Shown here in pieces: positions 35,290 to 44,346 of a DNA stretch of 64,000 bases. The notes under the pieces are model-generated. The model had not been told where the DNA came from. It was given only the letters and a program-made list of their open reading frames with translations, and did no database searches. The DNA is from Nitrospiraceae bacterium. Lineage in GTDB: Bacteria > Nitrospirota > Nitrospiria > Nitrospirales > Nitrospiraceae. Each line of letters opens with the position of its first letter. Position 1 is the first letter of the stretch. A program made the position numbers and the translations under genes. Where the stretch lies: NCBI GenBank assembly GCA_035623075.1, contig DASPUC010000052.1, positions 1 through 64,000 of the forward strand, read 5' to 3'.

Positions 35290-35459
35290 CTCCGCGATTT
35301 TTAATTGAGATGGGTTTTGTGAACGCTTCACGTCTCCTCCAGCGAGCCCGTCCTCAGGTCTTTTTCATCAGCTGTCATTCTGTCTTTATTGTTAGTCAAC
35401 GTCAGGGGTTTGGGCCGGTCACGTAACATCGCGTGACCGTTGAGGAAAGGAGGGTTTTT

Positions 35460-35678
35460 GTGAAGACGAAAGGCACTGTGAAGTGGTTCAATGATCGAAA
35501 GGGGTTCGGGTTTATTCGTCTTGACAGCGGAGAGGACGTGTTTGTCCATTACTCCGCGCTCCAGGGCGATGGATTCAAGACACTCAAGGAAGGAGAGAAC
35601 GTCGAGTTTGATATCGTCCAAGGGGCGAAGGGACCCCAGGCCGCGAATGTGATGAAGATGTCCGTCTCCGCGTCATAA
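35460..35678 (+). CDS. Cold-shock domain protein
   Basis: The protein has 72 residues. It starts at GTG 35460, with an AAGGAGGG site 6-10 bases upstream, giving [15 protein letters not shown]. The RNA-binding motifs KGFGFIRL (RNP1) and VFVHYSA (RNP2) are complete. It binds single-stranded nucleic acid as an RNA chaperone. A long leader and a strong hairpin just after the gene mark a single-gene unit. It is one CspA-family paralogue; the numbered name cannot be assigned. Confidence 0.95.
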   Translation: MKTKGTVKWFNDRKGFGFIRLDSGEDVFVHYSALQGDGFKTLKEGENVEFDIVQGAKGPQAANVMKMSVSAS

Positions 35679-35703
35679 AGGACGAAGTTTTCTTCAAGTT
35701 GCT

Positions 35704-35750
35704 GACGAAGGTCTGCTGCACTCTCTGTGGAGCAGACCTTCGTCGTTTCT
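35704..35750 (+). terminator. Hairpin terminator after the cold-shock gene
   Basis: A perfect 14-bp inverted repeat (35704-35717 with 35731-35744, core AAGGTCTGCT/AGCAGACCTT) has a 13-base loop and is followed by GTTTCT. The T run is weak but the stem is very stable and begins 26 bases after the csp stop. It ends the csp transcript. Confidence 0.75.
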
Positions 35751-35825
35751 CAGGGTTTCTGTTTACCCATTTCGTTGACAAAACCCATTGATACTGTTAG
35801 CGTTTGTTCGTTATGGAGGTCTGCT

Positions 35826-38063
35826 TTGGGCACTGACCGCGGGAAGGTGCTGCATAACGCCCAACTCTTTGCTTCACGAGGCCAATTTGATGCGGCCATT
35901 GCCGAATGGAAGAAGCTCATAACGGACTCTCCGGCCGACGGGAGCCTGCATAATTCCATCGGAGAGTTGCATCTCAAGCGGAACGCAAACGCGGAGGCGG
36001 TGGCGGCCTTTCTGCAGGCTGCGAACGCGTTCCGTGCAGAAGGCGCCACCCTCAAAGCCATCGCGACCTACAAGAAAATCCTCAAGATTGATCCCTCTCG
36101 TTACGAAGTGTATCGGCATCTTGGGGATCTCAACGCCGAACGGGGCTTGTTAAGCAGCGCAGTCCAGGATTATCTGACATTGGGCAAGCATTACCTGAAG
36201 GAGCGGAAGACCAAAGAAGCGCTCGACATCTACAAGAAGATAGTCAGCCAAGATCCGTCGAACCTGGATGCCCAGCAACGAGTGGCAGAGCTATGCCTGC
36301 AGCAGAACATGCAGGACGAAGCCACCAAAGTGTATTTACAGTTGGGACGGGAGCGGTCGGCTCAGCAACGGTATGCTGAAGCGAAAGATGCCTATCAGGC
36401 GGTGTTACGGATCGATCCGTCCAATAGCGAAGCGACCCAGTTTATCGAAAACCTTGAGAAGGGTGGAGGCACGCCGGCAACGGTCAAACCGAAAGCAGGT
36501 CAGGTAACCAGTTCGTCCAAGGGCTCAGAATTGCCCGATATGCTGGCTGAAGCCACCCGCCGCATTGAGCAGAAACAGTTTGCCGGAGCCGAGGCGATTC
36601 TCAATCAGCTGTTGACAAGGGAACCGGGGAATCCGCAGGTCTGTCAGCTGCTGGCGCGGATGCATCTGCATCGCGGGGATCTCCAAGTCGCATTGGGCGA
36701 ATATCGATTCCTTGCCGGCGCAGCCCTCCGCGCGCATGACCTCTCGTCGGCCGAAGCCTTGATCAATGAATACCTTGCCGTAGAGCCGAGCTCGGTGCCG
36801 ATTCTTGAGCTCTATGGCGAGTTACACGAAGCAAAGGGGAACATGGCTGCTGCCGTGGCGCAATACGCAAAGGCCGTTGAAGCCTTATTGAAGCATCCAG
36901 AACCTGGGTTGCCGACGCTACACCAGGAGATCTTCGACAAAATCAAAACATTGGCTCCCGACAGTCCGACAGTGAATCGACTTGAAATGCTCATGCAGGG
37001 GGGAACGGTCACGGAAGTACCATCCGTGGAGCCGGTCGCAGAGTCGCCGGTTCCCACCGCAGAGTCGAAGGTAAGCAGTGAAGGAACCCTACCGAAACAA
37101 TCGTTGTGGACAGGGACAGAATCTGATGATGTCTGGAAGCGAGCCTCAACGAGTCGTGCCTCGCAGAATCGGCATGTCGACTCCCAAGAGGCTACGGCTT
37201 CCGCACAGAATACATCGGCCGCTGCTGGTCCGGCAGAACCATTGGCGGTCAACGCGGCCCCTGATGCCGTCAGAGCACCTCATTCGGCAGGAATGACCCC
37301 TCCGACGGAGGAACAATTCCAAATCTTCATGCGGGATGGGAAACAAGCGGAAGCAGAGCAATGGCTTGGACGTCTGGCTAATGAACGGCCGACGGACGTC
37401 GAGGCGCGGGAACTCTTGGGCTCCTTGTTTGAACGGAAAGGCGACGGGCCTGGAGCTGCGCTGCACTATGCCCGTGCGCTCGAACTGCTGCTGGAACACC
37501 CTGATGACAAAAAACCGGAACGACCGCGTGCTCTTTACCACAAGGTGAAGGAACTGGCTCCGGCCAGTCCCATTGTAACTAAACTTGCGCCAATGTTTGC
37601 GCCAAAATCGGAAGAGCCAGAGATGGCGAGCACCACAGCCGACGATTCGAGCACGGTCGCCAATGGACTCGATCCGGACATTCATTACACGCTGGGCGTT
37701 GCTTTCAAAAACATGGGATTGCTCGATGAAGCCAAAGAAGAATTTGCTCAATCAATGGCAGGAAGTGATCTCTTCCTCGATTCCTGTCTGATGACAGCGG
37801 TCTGCTTGAAAGAGCAGGGACAGGGGAAGGCCGCAAGCGAGCAGCTCGAACAACTTTTAAACGACGCGCGGTGTCAGGGTGCCAAGGCTCAGGCCATTCG
37901 CTACGAACTGGGATTGCTTTACGAGACACAAGAACAATGGCAGAAAGCGACCGCGATTTTTGAATCCATCCCCACCTTTCACGACGTGCCTAAACGTCTC
38001 GACGCGCTGCGACATACTCAAAAACCAAAGCCAGCCGCCGGAGCCTTTCGCTACGCCCCATAG
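35826..38063 (+). CDS. Large TPR-repeat protein
   Basis: The protein has about 745 residues, made almost entirely of tetratricopeptide repeats. One block near residues 10-200 (for example AIATYKKILKIDPSRYEVYRHLG) and others near 240-360, 490-600 and 620-720 are separated by low-complexity Pro/Ser/Glu linkers. The start is a TTG at 35826 with GGAGG 6 bases before it; the open frame further upstream overlaps the csp terminator. TPR proteins act as scaffolds. No enzymatic domain or signal peptide is seen, so it is likely cytoplasmic. The partner is unknown. Confidence 0.85.
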   Translation: MGTDRGKVLHNAQLFASRGQFDAAIAEWKKLITDSPADGSLHNSIGELHLKRNANAEAVAAFLQAANAFRAEGATLKAIATYKKILKIDPSRYEVYRHLGDLNAERGLLSSAVQDYLTLGKHYLKERKTKEALDIYKKIVSQDPSNLDAQQRVAELCLQQNMQDEATKVYLQLGRERSAQQRYAEAKDAYQAVLRIDPSNSEATQFIENLEKGGGTPATVKPKAGQVTSSSKGSELPDMLAEATRRIEQKQFAGAEAILNQLLTREPGNPQVCQLLARMHLHRGDLQVALGEYRFLAGAALRAHDLSSAEALINEYLAVEPSSVPILELYGELHEAKGNMAAAVAQYAKAVEALLKHPEPGLPTLHQEIFDKIKTLAPDSPTVNRLEMLMQGGTVTEVPSVEPVAESPVPTAESKVSSEGTLPKQSLWTGTESDDVWKRASTSRASQNRHVDSQEATASAQNTSAAAGPAEPLAVNAAPDAVRAPHSAGMTPPTEEQFQIFMRDGKQAEAEQWLGRLANERPTDVEARELLGSLFERKGDGPGAALHYARALELLLEHPDDKKPERPRALYHKVKELAPASPIVTKLAPMFAPKSEEPEMASTTADDSSTVANGLDPDIHYTLGVAFKNMGLLDEAKEEFAQSMAGSDLFLDSCLMTAVCLKEQGQGKAASEQLEQLLNDARCQGAKAQAIRYELGLLYETQEQWQKATAIFESIPTFHDVPKRLDALRHTQKPKPAAGAFRYAP

Positions 38064-38067
38064 GAAC

Positions 38068-39027
38068 TCAAGCCACCCGATTCGGCGCCGGTCTACCTTC
38101 CAGGACAGCCTGAATATTCTGTAAACAGATCAATCCCATCTGGACCCTCGTCTGCATCGTAGCAGAACCAAGATGCGGCAAGAGGACTACCTGTTTCAAC
38201 GAAGGCAGTACTGGATGGACCATCGGTTCCTCTTCATACACGTCGAGGCCGGCGCCGGAGATCGTGCCGGATTGCAGAGCGTGGACCAGCGCAGCTTCAT
38301 CCACAACAGCCCCGCGACTGGTGTTGATCAGTATCGCTGCGGGACGCATGAGCGAAAGTTCGCGCGTTCCAATCAAGTGACGGGTCTCGGAATTCAACGG
38401 AACGTGCAGCGTCACGAAATCCGACTCCTGTAACAATGCGTCAAGAGAACGCCGCGCCCAGGCTTCGGGCAGTGCCGGATTCACTCGGTGATTGTAGTAG
38501 CGGATCACCATGTGAAATCCCTCGGCTCGTTGTGCCACCGCGTGGCCGATACGTCCCATCCCGATGATGCCCAGCGTTTTCCCCGATACTTCACTGCCTA
38601 ATAATTGAGTCGGCGTCCAGCCGGTCCAACGATTCGAACGAATCAACGTGTCGCCCTCGATCACCCGACGCGCGGCCGCCAACAGAAGCGCCCAAGCCAG
38701 GTCAGCCGTGGCGTCCGTCAGGACATCGGGCGTATTCGTAACGACAATCTGGTAGCGTCGAGCGGCGTCGAGGTCGATGTTGTTGTAGCCTACCGCAAAG
38801 TTGGCCAGGATCTTTAAGTGCGCGGCGGATGACAACAGATCGCCATCTACTATGTCCGTCAGTGTACAGATGGCGGCCTCAGCTCGGGCAAATCCTTCAC
38901 GGAAAGCAGCCGGAGTGGGGGAGGTCTCAGTGGGATCCTGCACCAATCGAAACCGTTCCTCAATCAGTGCCATCACGGCGTGAGGCATGAGACGTGACAC
39001 ATAGAGCAGGGGACGAGTCGTGGACAT
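38068..39027 (-). CDS. D-2-hydroxyacid dehydrogenase (glyoxylate/hydroxypyruvate reductase-like)
   Basis: The protein has 319 residues. The NAD(P)-binding Rossmann motif GIIGMGRIGHAVAQR lies near residue 150, and the catalytic Arg (NTSRGAVVDEAAL), Glu (DVYEEEP) and His (LLPHLGSAT) are all present, as in GhrB/GyaR. The start MSTTRPLLYVSR is chosen over longer options because family members begin at this point. It is divergent from a flavin/Fe-S dehydrogenase gene. Both act on 2-hydroxyacids or their oxo forms, which suggests a shared pathway for glycolate, glyoxylate or D-lactate. Confidence 0.9.
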   Translation of the reverse strand: MSTTRPLLYVSRLMPHAVMALIEERFRLVQDPTETSPTPAAFREGFARAEAAICTLTDIVDGDLLSSAAHLKILANFAVGYNNIDLDAARRYQIVVTNTPDVLTDATADLAWALLLAAARRVIEGDTLIRSNRWTGWTPTQLLGSEVSGKTLGIIGMGRIGHAVAQRAEGFHMVIRYYNHRVNPALPEAWARRSLDALLQESDFVTLHVPLNSETRHLIGTRELSLMRPAAILINTSRGAVVDEAALVHALQSGTISGAGLDVYEEEPMVHPVLPSLKQVVLLPHLGSATMQTRVQMGLICLQNIQAVLEGRPAPNRVA

Positions 39028-39202
39028 CGCGCGAGTCCTGTATACCATCTTACTGTGTCCCGGATCATGGCTCAACCGAAGCCAGGAGCCTGCCCGAGCA
39101 ATGCCATTCAACGGCGGTATGCGATCCGCTGGCGTTGCACCGAGGGATTGCGAGACAGGCTCCTAGCGGACTTTTCCAACATCCTGCTAGAATGCGGAAG
39201 CC

Positions 39203-42031
39203 ATGACATTGATACTTCCCGACCGCTCTCGCGCAGTCGCACGTGATCTTCGCCATCTCCTTGGGTCTGATCTTGTGAAAGACGATGATCCGACAAAAAC
39301 GGCCTACGCGGTGGACGCGAGCATCTATCGCATGGAACCCCAGGCGGTCGTGCTCGTTGAGTCCGAACACGACATCGCCGCCACGGTGACCTATGCGGTA
39401 CAGCGAGGGATCCCGCTCACGCCGCGTGCAGCCGGCACGAACCTTACCGGTTCTGCCATCGGCTCCGGCATCATCTTGGATGTATCGCGTCTCAATCGAA
39501 TCCTTGAACTGAATCGGGAAGAACGCTGGGCTCGAGTCCAACCGGGCATCGTGTTGGCCGAGCTCAATAAACAAGTGGGGCGTGACGGACTGTTGTTCGG
39601 CCCCGATCCTTCCAGTGGCGACATGTGCAAGCTGGGCGGGATGGTAGCGAATAATTCCGCCGGGCCCCACACGATCCGGTATGGAGCGGTCAAAGACAAT
39701 GTGGAAGCCCTGCGGGTGTGTTTGTCTTCCGGGGAATGGCTGGATGCCCGAGTCTATGGGTTAGATGATCCTCAACTCACGGGACTGCTCGATACCCATG
39801 ACTCGGTGAAGGCCGTGCTTTCGCTGGTCCAGAACCAAACAGCACTTATCGCGCGCAAGCGACCGACCGTCAGCAAGAACAGTTGTGGTTACAATCTGTT
39901 CGGTTTGGTTGACGGGCTAGCTCAAGGACGATTCGATCTTCCCAAGTTGTTCGTCGGCAGCGAAGGTACACTGGGTGTCGTGGCCGAAGCCAGGTTACGG
40001 CTTGTCGATAAACCAAAAGCGACCGTGACTGCACTCATGCATTTTCTTCGCTTGGAAGATGTAGGGGAGGCCGTCCCCAAGTTGCTCGAGCTGAAGCCTA
40101 GTGCCTTGGAAGTCATGGATGGGAATACGCTCGATCTCATCGGGCGATCCAAACACGGCATTCCTCAGGACGCGGCTGCAACACTCTTAGCTGAACTCGA
40201 TAGCGATACGGAGGACGATGACTTACATGATCAGGCGGCGCGCATGGCAGCCATCTGTCGCCGATATCGGCTAGCGGCCGATCCCGTTGTCGCCTTCAAC
40301 CAAGAGCAGCGAGATCAGCTCTGGAAGGCCCGCAAGGCCCTCTATCCGACCCTCTATCGGTTCGATGCGAGGAAGAAACCCATCAACTACGTCGACGACG
40401 TCGTGGTTTCGGCAGACCATATCAGCGAGTTGATTCGCTATTTGGAGGAATTTTTTCAAGGGCAGCGTGTGCCGGTCGCCATCTTTGGTCATATCGGGAA
40501 TGGTAATGCCCACATTGTGCCGCTTCTTGATGTGAACGATCGGCAGGATTTCGACAAGATGGTCCTGGGCTATCACGAAATCCATCAAACGGTCCTAGAG
40601 CGATTCAACGGGTCTATCTGCGGTGAGCATGGCGATGGGCGCGTACGGGCGGAGTATGTCCGCAAGATGTTCGGTCCCGAACTCTATGGCATGTTCGAGC
40701 AAGTAAAGCGGCTTTTTGATCCATCCGGTGTCCTGAATCCTGGGGTCAAAATCAGCAACCGTCCTTTTACCGAACACATCGATTACACAAGGCTCTCGAA
40801 ATCCTGTGCAACCTGTGCGAAGTGTAACTCCGTCTGTCCGGTTTACGACGTGTTTCAATCTGAAGACATGAGTTCGCGCGGCTGGTTTGAAATTGTCACG
40901 GCCAAAGACTACAGCTATGTGAGTTCGAAGCGGGTGGTAGAGGCCTGTTTGAATTGCAAATCCTGTCGGACGATCTGCCCCGCCGGTGTCGACGTGTCGG
41001 AGTTGATTCTCCGGAAGCGAGAGGAATGTCCGAATAGGATCGCTGGGTTGATATTTAAATTACATGCAAGGCCCGCCATATTTGAGCTAATCTTAAAGCT
41101 TTTCGCGAAGTTACAATGGGTCTGGGATCGCCCCACCATTCGTCGCATGATCGAGCATCTCGCGCGACCGATTCTCCGAGGCCTCGCGGAATCCGCTCAG
41201 CTGCCGTTTGACATGGTGTTGCCTCGGTTAGCTGGGCGGCACCTTCGCGATCGCCATGCAAGATTAGTCACGAAGGAGGGGGACCGTAGATCCTCAGTGG
41301 CCTATTTCCACGGATGCGCCGCGAACTATTTCGACGACGGTGTAGGGGATGCGGTCATTGCGGTGCTGCGCAGGCATGGCGTCACCCCGGACCTGCCACC
41401 TCAGCGCTGTTCTGGGACACCGATTGACACTTATGGCCACCGTGGATTAGCCAAAGAAGGAGCGAGGGTCAATCTGAAGTCGCTGGGCGGATATGAGACC
41501 ATCGTCACTGGTTGCGCTTCCTGCACCCTTATGCTCAAAGATTATCCGATGCTCTTTGCCGGGGAACCGGAAGAGGGAGCAGCAGCGGCCATCGCAAAGC
41601 GAGTGCAACATGTCTCAGAGTTTGTGGCCCGATCAATGGTTCACCCGCCGGCTTCAGCGGGACAGGGCGGAAACAGGAAAGTGACGTACCATTCCTCGTG
41701 TCACCTACGGGCCGCGGGGGTGACCAAGGAACCACGACTGGTACTGAGGGACATCCCCGGAGTCGAATTTGTCGAGATGCAGGATGCTGATCGCTGTGCC
41801 GGCGGAGCAGGGACGTATCTCGTGAAGGATTACGACACATCCCAAAAGATCTTCGATCGCAAACGGAGGGCGATTCATCAGAGCGGAGCAGAGGTTGTGG
41901 CAACCAGTTGCCCTGCCTGTATGATTCAACTCCGAAATGGCTTGCGGGATAAGGTGGACGTCAAGCATGTTGCCCAGGTACTTCAAGAGGCCTATGAGGC
42001 GGCTGAGGAGAAGGACATCCGCACCCGATGA
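39203..42031 (+). CDS. FAD-binding and Fe-S 2-hydroxyacid dehydrogenase (GlcD/Dld fused to GlcF/LutA-like)
   Basis: The protein has 942 residues. The N-terminal FAD domain (about 20-220, PRAAGTNLTGSAIGSGIILD) and FAD-oxidase C domain (to about 520, GHIGNGNAHIVPLLD and ICGEHGDGRVR) resemble D-lactate or glycolate oxidases. Two 4Fe-4S ferredoxin motifs follow near 534 (CATCAKCNSVCP) and 580 (CLNCKSCRTICP), and then two cysteine-rich CCG-type modules (Cys near 704, 770, 832 and 902). This fusion oxidises a D-2-hydroxyacid and passes electrons out. The stop overlaps the next gene, a dihaem protein, by four bases, suggesting that it is the acceptor. The substrate is undecided: D-lactate, glycolate or 2-hydroxyglutarate. 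Confidence 0.9.
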   Translation: MTLILPDRSRAVARDLRHLLGSDLVKDDDPTKTAYAVDASIYRMEPQAVVLVESEHDIAATVTYAVQRGIPLTPRAAGTNLTGSAIGSGIILDVSRLNRILELNREERWARVQPGIVLAELNKQVGRDGLLFGPDPSSGDMCKLGGMVANNSAGPHTIRYGAVKDNVEALRVCLSSGEWLDARVYGLDDPQLTGLLDTHDSVKAVLSLVQNQTALIARKRPTVSKNSCGYNLFGLVDGLAQGRFDLPKLFVGSEGTLGVVAEARLRLVDKPKATVTALMHFLRLEDVGEAVPKLLELKPSALEVMDGNTLDLIGRSKHGIPQDAAATLLAELDSDTEDDDLHDQAARMAAICRRYRLAADPVVAFNQEQRDQLWKARKALYPTLYRFDARKKPINYVDDVVVSADHISELIRYLEEFFQGQRVPVAIFGHIGNGNAHIVPLLDVNDRQDFDKMVLGYHEIHQTVLERFNGSICGEHGDGRVRAEYVRKMFGPELYGMFEQVKRLFDPSGVLNPGVKISNRPFTEHIDYTRLSKSCATCAKCNSVCPVYDVFQSEDMSSRGWFEIVTAKDYSYVSSKRVVEACLNCKSCRTICPAGVDVSELILRKREECPNRIAGLIFKLHARPAIFELILKLFAKLQWVWDRPTIRRMIEHLARPILRGLAESAQLPFDMVLPRLAGRHLRDRHARLVTKEGDRRSSVAYFHGCAANYFDDGVGDAVIAVLRRHGVTPDLPPQRCSGTPIDTYGHRGLAKEGARVNLKSLGGYETIVTGCASCTLMLKDYPMLFAGEPEEGAAAAIAKRVQHVSEFVARSMVHPPASAGQGGNRKVTYHSSCHLRAAGVTKEPRLVLRDIPGVEFVEMQDADRCAGGAGTYLVKDYDTSQKIFDRKRRAIHQSGAEVVATSCPACMIQLRNGLRDKVDVKHVAQVLQEAYEAAEEKDIRTR

Positions 42032-42267
42032 GCTTGCGCAAGGTCGATTGGCTCTTTGTCCTATTCGCCGCGGCGGTAGTGATCGGGGTTTCGCTGCTGC
42101 CGACCCCCAAAGATCGGAATCCGTTGATCCCGATGGATGCCGACCACCAGGCGGTCAAAATCGAGAAGGACTGTCTTCAGTGCCATGCTCAAATAGGGAG
42201 AAAACCCTTGCCTGAGCGGCATCCCAAGCGGCCAGATTGTTTCCGTTGCCATGCACGCCAGACGTGA
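42028..42267 (+). CDS. Small membrane-anchored dihaem cytochrome c
   Basis: The protein has 79 residues. An N-terminal hydrophobic helix (residues 8-25, uncleaved or a signal) precedes two haem c sites, CLQCH and CFRCH, only about 23 residues apart. The start ATGA overlaps the stop of the flavin/Fe-S dehydrogenase, so the two are translated together. The likely role is to take electrons from that enzyme or hand them to the respiratory chain. A dihaem protein this small is unusual. An ordinary binding-protein role is not excluded. Confidence 0.85.
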   Translation: MSLRKVDWLFVLFAAAVVIGVSLLPTPKDRNPLIPMDADHQAVKIEKDCLQCHAQIGRKPLPERHPKRPDCFRCHARQT

Positions 42268-42343
42268 AGCGTGATTGGTGATGCGTGACGAGGTAAAGAG
42301 TCGGGAGTTAGGAGAAGGAATTCAGAAGCAACTCGTCAGTCCT

Positions 42344-42382
42344 AAATGTGAACGCTGAGTGCTGATTGCTAACCGCTTGTTG
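42344..42382. repeat. Third copy of the riboswitch-arm repeat
   Basis: This stretch contains AACGCTGAGTGCTGATTGCTAA, whose GCTGAGTGCTGAT and GATTGCT elements recur in the variable arms of the two cobalamin riboswitches (4207-4275 and 7796-7856). Here it lies alone between the dihaem gene and the MoaD-like gene. A dispersed GCTGA-rich repeat family is the simplest explanation; its extent cannot be fixed from one window. Confidence 0.45.
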
Positions 42383-42419
42383 GCGAGATACGAGCGACGA
42401 ACAGCGAAGAACGAAACAA

Positions 42420-42698
42420 ATGGTCACCGTGTTGCTGTTTGGAATAATGTTGCGGGATGCCGTTGGGGAATCTGAAGTACAAGTGGAGAGTGTCACCCAG
42501 ACGACCGTCAAGAAACTTATCGAGGCCAATCAGGATCGTCTCGGTGCGGTGCTTCCGTTTCTAGAGAAAAGTGAGGTGCTGATTATGGTGAATAAGAAAG
42601 TCGGGACGCAGGATTCAGCCGTGAAGGATGGCGACACCATTAAACTTACACACCAATTCAACCCCGTGTTCGAAGGCGCCCGCTGGCACAACCCGTAA
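42420..42698 (+). CDS. MoaD/ThiS-like beta-grasp protein
   Basis: The protein has 92 residues. The pattern VTVLLFGIMLRDAVGESEVQVE, then VLIMVNKKVGTQDSAVKDGDTIKL and a beta strand resembles the ubiquitin-like fold of MoaD/ThiS sulfur carriers. The usual C-terminal Gly-Gly is absent; the protein ends GARWHNP, so it may not be a thiocarboxylated carrier, or may be a precursor that is cut. ATG 42420 was preferred over a longer open frame. It follows a repeat-bearing gap. Confidence 0.6.
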   Translation: MVTVLLFGIMLRDAVGESEVQVESVTQTTVKKLIEANQDRLGAVLPFLEKSEVLIMVNKKVGTQDSAVKDGDTIKLTHQFNPVFEGARWHNP

Positions 42699-42779
42699 CG
42701 TGCAACATCCCCGCAACCGCGTGGCCTTCATGGGATCGTTCAGACGAGGAGCCAGGCGACCGATCTTCCCAGACGCAGA

Positions 42780-43430
42780 CTAAGAGAAGATCATTCTCCA
42801 GAGAGATCCGATCCACCCTTTGAAGGTCGAAAACCAGGACTCATCCTGCGGTTCCGGAACCGGTTTCTGACGAGTGGGTGCCGGAACTGGTTCCGGTTGA
42901 GGTGGCGGTGGAGCTGGGGAAACAGCTTGCGGAGACACAGGAATAGGTGGTGTGATCGCAGTCGGCTGACTCGCGGTTGGGCCCAGGTCTCTCGGTATCG
43001 GTGAGATAACAGGCTCCGGGGGCAGAACCGAATCTTGTAATTGACCCTTATACTTGGCGACCATCGCTTCAAGTGTCTCTTGCTCTTTCACAGCGCGTTC
43101 GGTCTCGCGGGCCAGCCAGCGATGTTGGCTCTGCAAGACGTTGAGCCTGGCTACCAATACGTCCGTTCTCTCACGAATCTGTTTCTGCCAGAGAGCCTCA
43201 GCATCTTTTTCCTTCTGAAGAGCCTCCAGCAATTCCATGGCGTTGTGTTCTTGCTCTAGCTTTACCTCTTGCAGCCTCGCCGCCTGCGCCGTCAATTGAT
43301 TCACCTCGTCCCTGGTCGTCGTGAGAGCACTCCTGTGTTCCGCGGTTTCCATTTGAACTGCTCGATATGTGCTCTCCTGTACACAGCCGGTCATCGCGAT
43401 AAGACCGGCACCACACAGGATAATCAGCAT
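42780..43430 (-). CDS. Coiled-coil lipoprotein with Pro-rich tail
   Basis: The protein has 216 residues. A lipoprotein signal ends at LIAMTGC (Cys near 15), followed by a coiled coil over about residues 30-135, a Pro/Val/Ser-rich linker (about 140-190) and a short Trp-rich C-terminus (FKGWIGSLWRMIFS). The start MLIILCGAG at 43430 is chosen; upstream residues are arginine-rich and unlike a signal. The arrangement suggests an outer-membrane-anchored spacer across the periplasm. The partner is unknown. Confidence 0.75.
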   Translation of the reverse strand: MLIILCGAGLIAMTGCVQESTYRAVQMETAEHRSALTTTRDEVNQLTAQAARLQEVKLEQEHNAMELLEALQKEKDAEALWQKQIRERTDVLVARLNVLQSQHRWLARETERAVKEQETLEAMVAKYKGQLQDSVLPPEPVISPIPRDLGPTASQPTAITPPIPVSPQAVSPAPPPPQPEPVPAPTRQKPVPEPQDESWFSTFKGWIGSLWRMIFS

Positions 43431-43586
43431 TCGTTGGTTGACGTGGCGTCGAACGCGTCGGACGCGTCGGAGCGGTCTACTCAAGCAGATCATGAAGTCG
43501 AGTCTGGAGTGGTGATCCCGACCAACGTGATTCTTACGGTGACCGTAAGAGGTCGGGCCCTGTGGGGCGGTACTGTGGCAGAAAGC

Positions 43587-44270
43587 TTACGAGGATTCAA
43601 GCAGGGAGGTCGAGAAGACATTAATTGAGGCTGTCTGTTCTTGCTCGACGTGGGCTCGGCTGTGATACTCGACCGTCAGCTTGCTGTGGCGATTACCGGT
43701 CAGTGTGATCGTAATCGTCCCTTCGAGGGTTTCCCAGGTGGCAACATAGTGCAGGTAGCCGATCATCACCGCTACACCCCAGTAATCGGGAAGTGGTTGA
43801 TAGAGGTCATTTTCCCAGAGGATCTGATCTTGGATCGGCGTCCCGTATGAATCGGTGAGGGCCTGTTTCACCGCGGCATAATAGTCGATAAATTCATTGA
43901 GTCGGTTGATCGGACGTTGCAGAAACAGATACTGGCCACGGACGAGTGAGCCGTCGCGGAAATCATAACCTTCCAAGACGCCATGGTCCGCAAGGGTGCG
44001 GCTGTAAACCATGGTGCCACTATCGTCCCGCACGAGGTCACCCGTCACCACTCCACGGAGTGCTGTCTGATTCTGGCCTCGGTAGGACTGCGCCGTCATC
44101 AAGAAGGTCAAGACTTCTTGGGCTACCAGCACCTGTGTGGTCGCTTCATCGTGGTCATCGAACGGAATGTCGTAGGTGGGAGGAGGCAAAGTGGTAATGG
44201 GTTCTGCCAGTCCTTCGTGAGCCAATCCTGGCAGGAGGAGCAACAGGATGACGGCAAGAGAGTCTCGCAT
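43587..44270 (-). CDS. Secreted protein of unknown function
   Basis: The protein has 227 residues with an N-terminal signal peptide (about 1-22, LAVILLLLLPGLAHEGLAEP). The mature part has many charged and aromatic residues (YDFRDGSLVRGQYLFLQ, DYWGVAVMIGYLHYVA) and no metal or catalytic motif I can see. It lies 156 bp from the start of the coiled-coil lipoprotein gene and in the same direction, and may belong to the same envelope function. Confidence 0.7.
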   Translation of the reverse strand: MRDSLAVILLLLLPGLAHEGLAEPITTLPPPTYDIPFDDHDEATTQVLVAQEVLTFLMTAQSYRGQNQTALRGVVTGDLVRDDSGTMVYSRTLADHGVLEGYDFRDGSLVRGQYLFLQRPINRLNEFIDYYAAVKQALTDSYGTPIQDQILWENDLYQPLPDYWGVAVMIGYLHYVATWETLEGTITITLTGNRHSKLTVEYHSRAHVEQEQTASINVFSTSLLESS

Positions 44271-44346
44271 CGTGCGTTACCATACGTGCCCCAGTAATTT
44301 TAGTTCTATCCTACGAAAGGGCGGGATGTTCTACCTCACGCTGCAC

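Noticed and set aside
39065-39670. Open frame antisense to the start of the flavin/Fe-S dehydrogenase
   Set aside because: It overlaps the well-supported gene and shows no family features.
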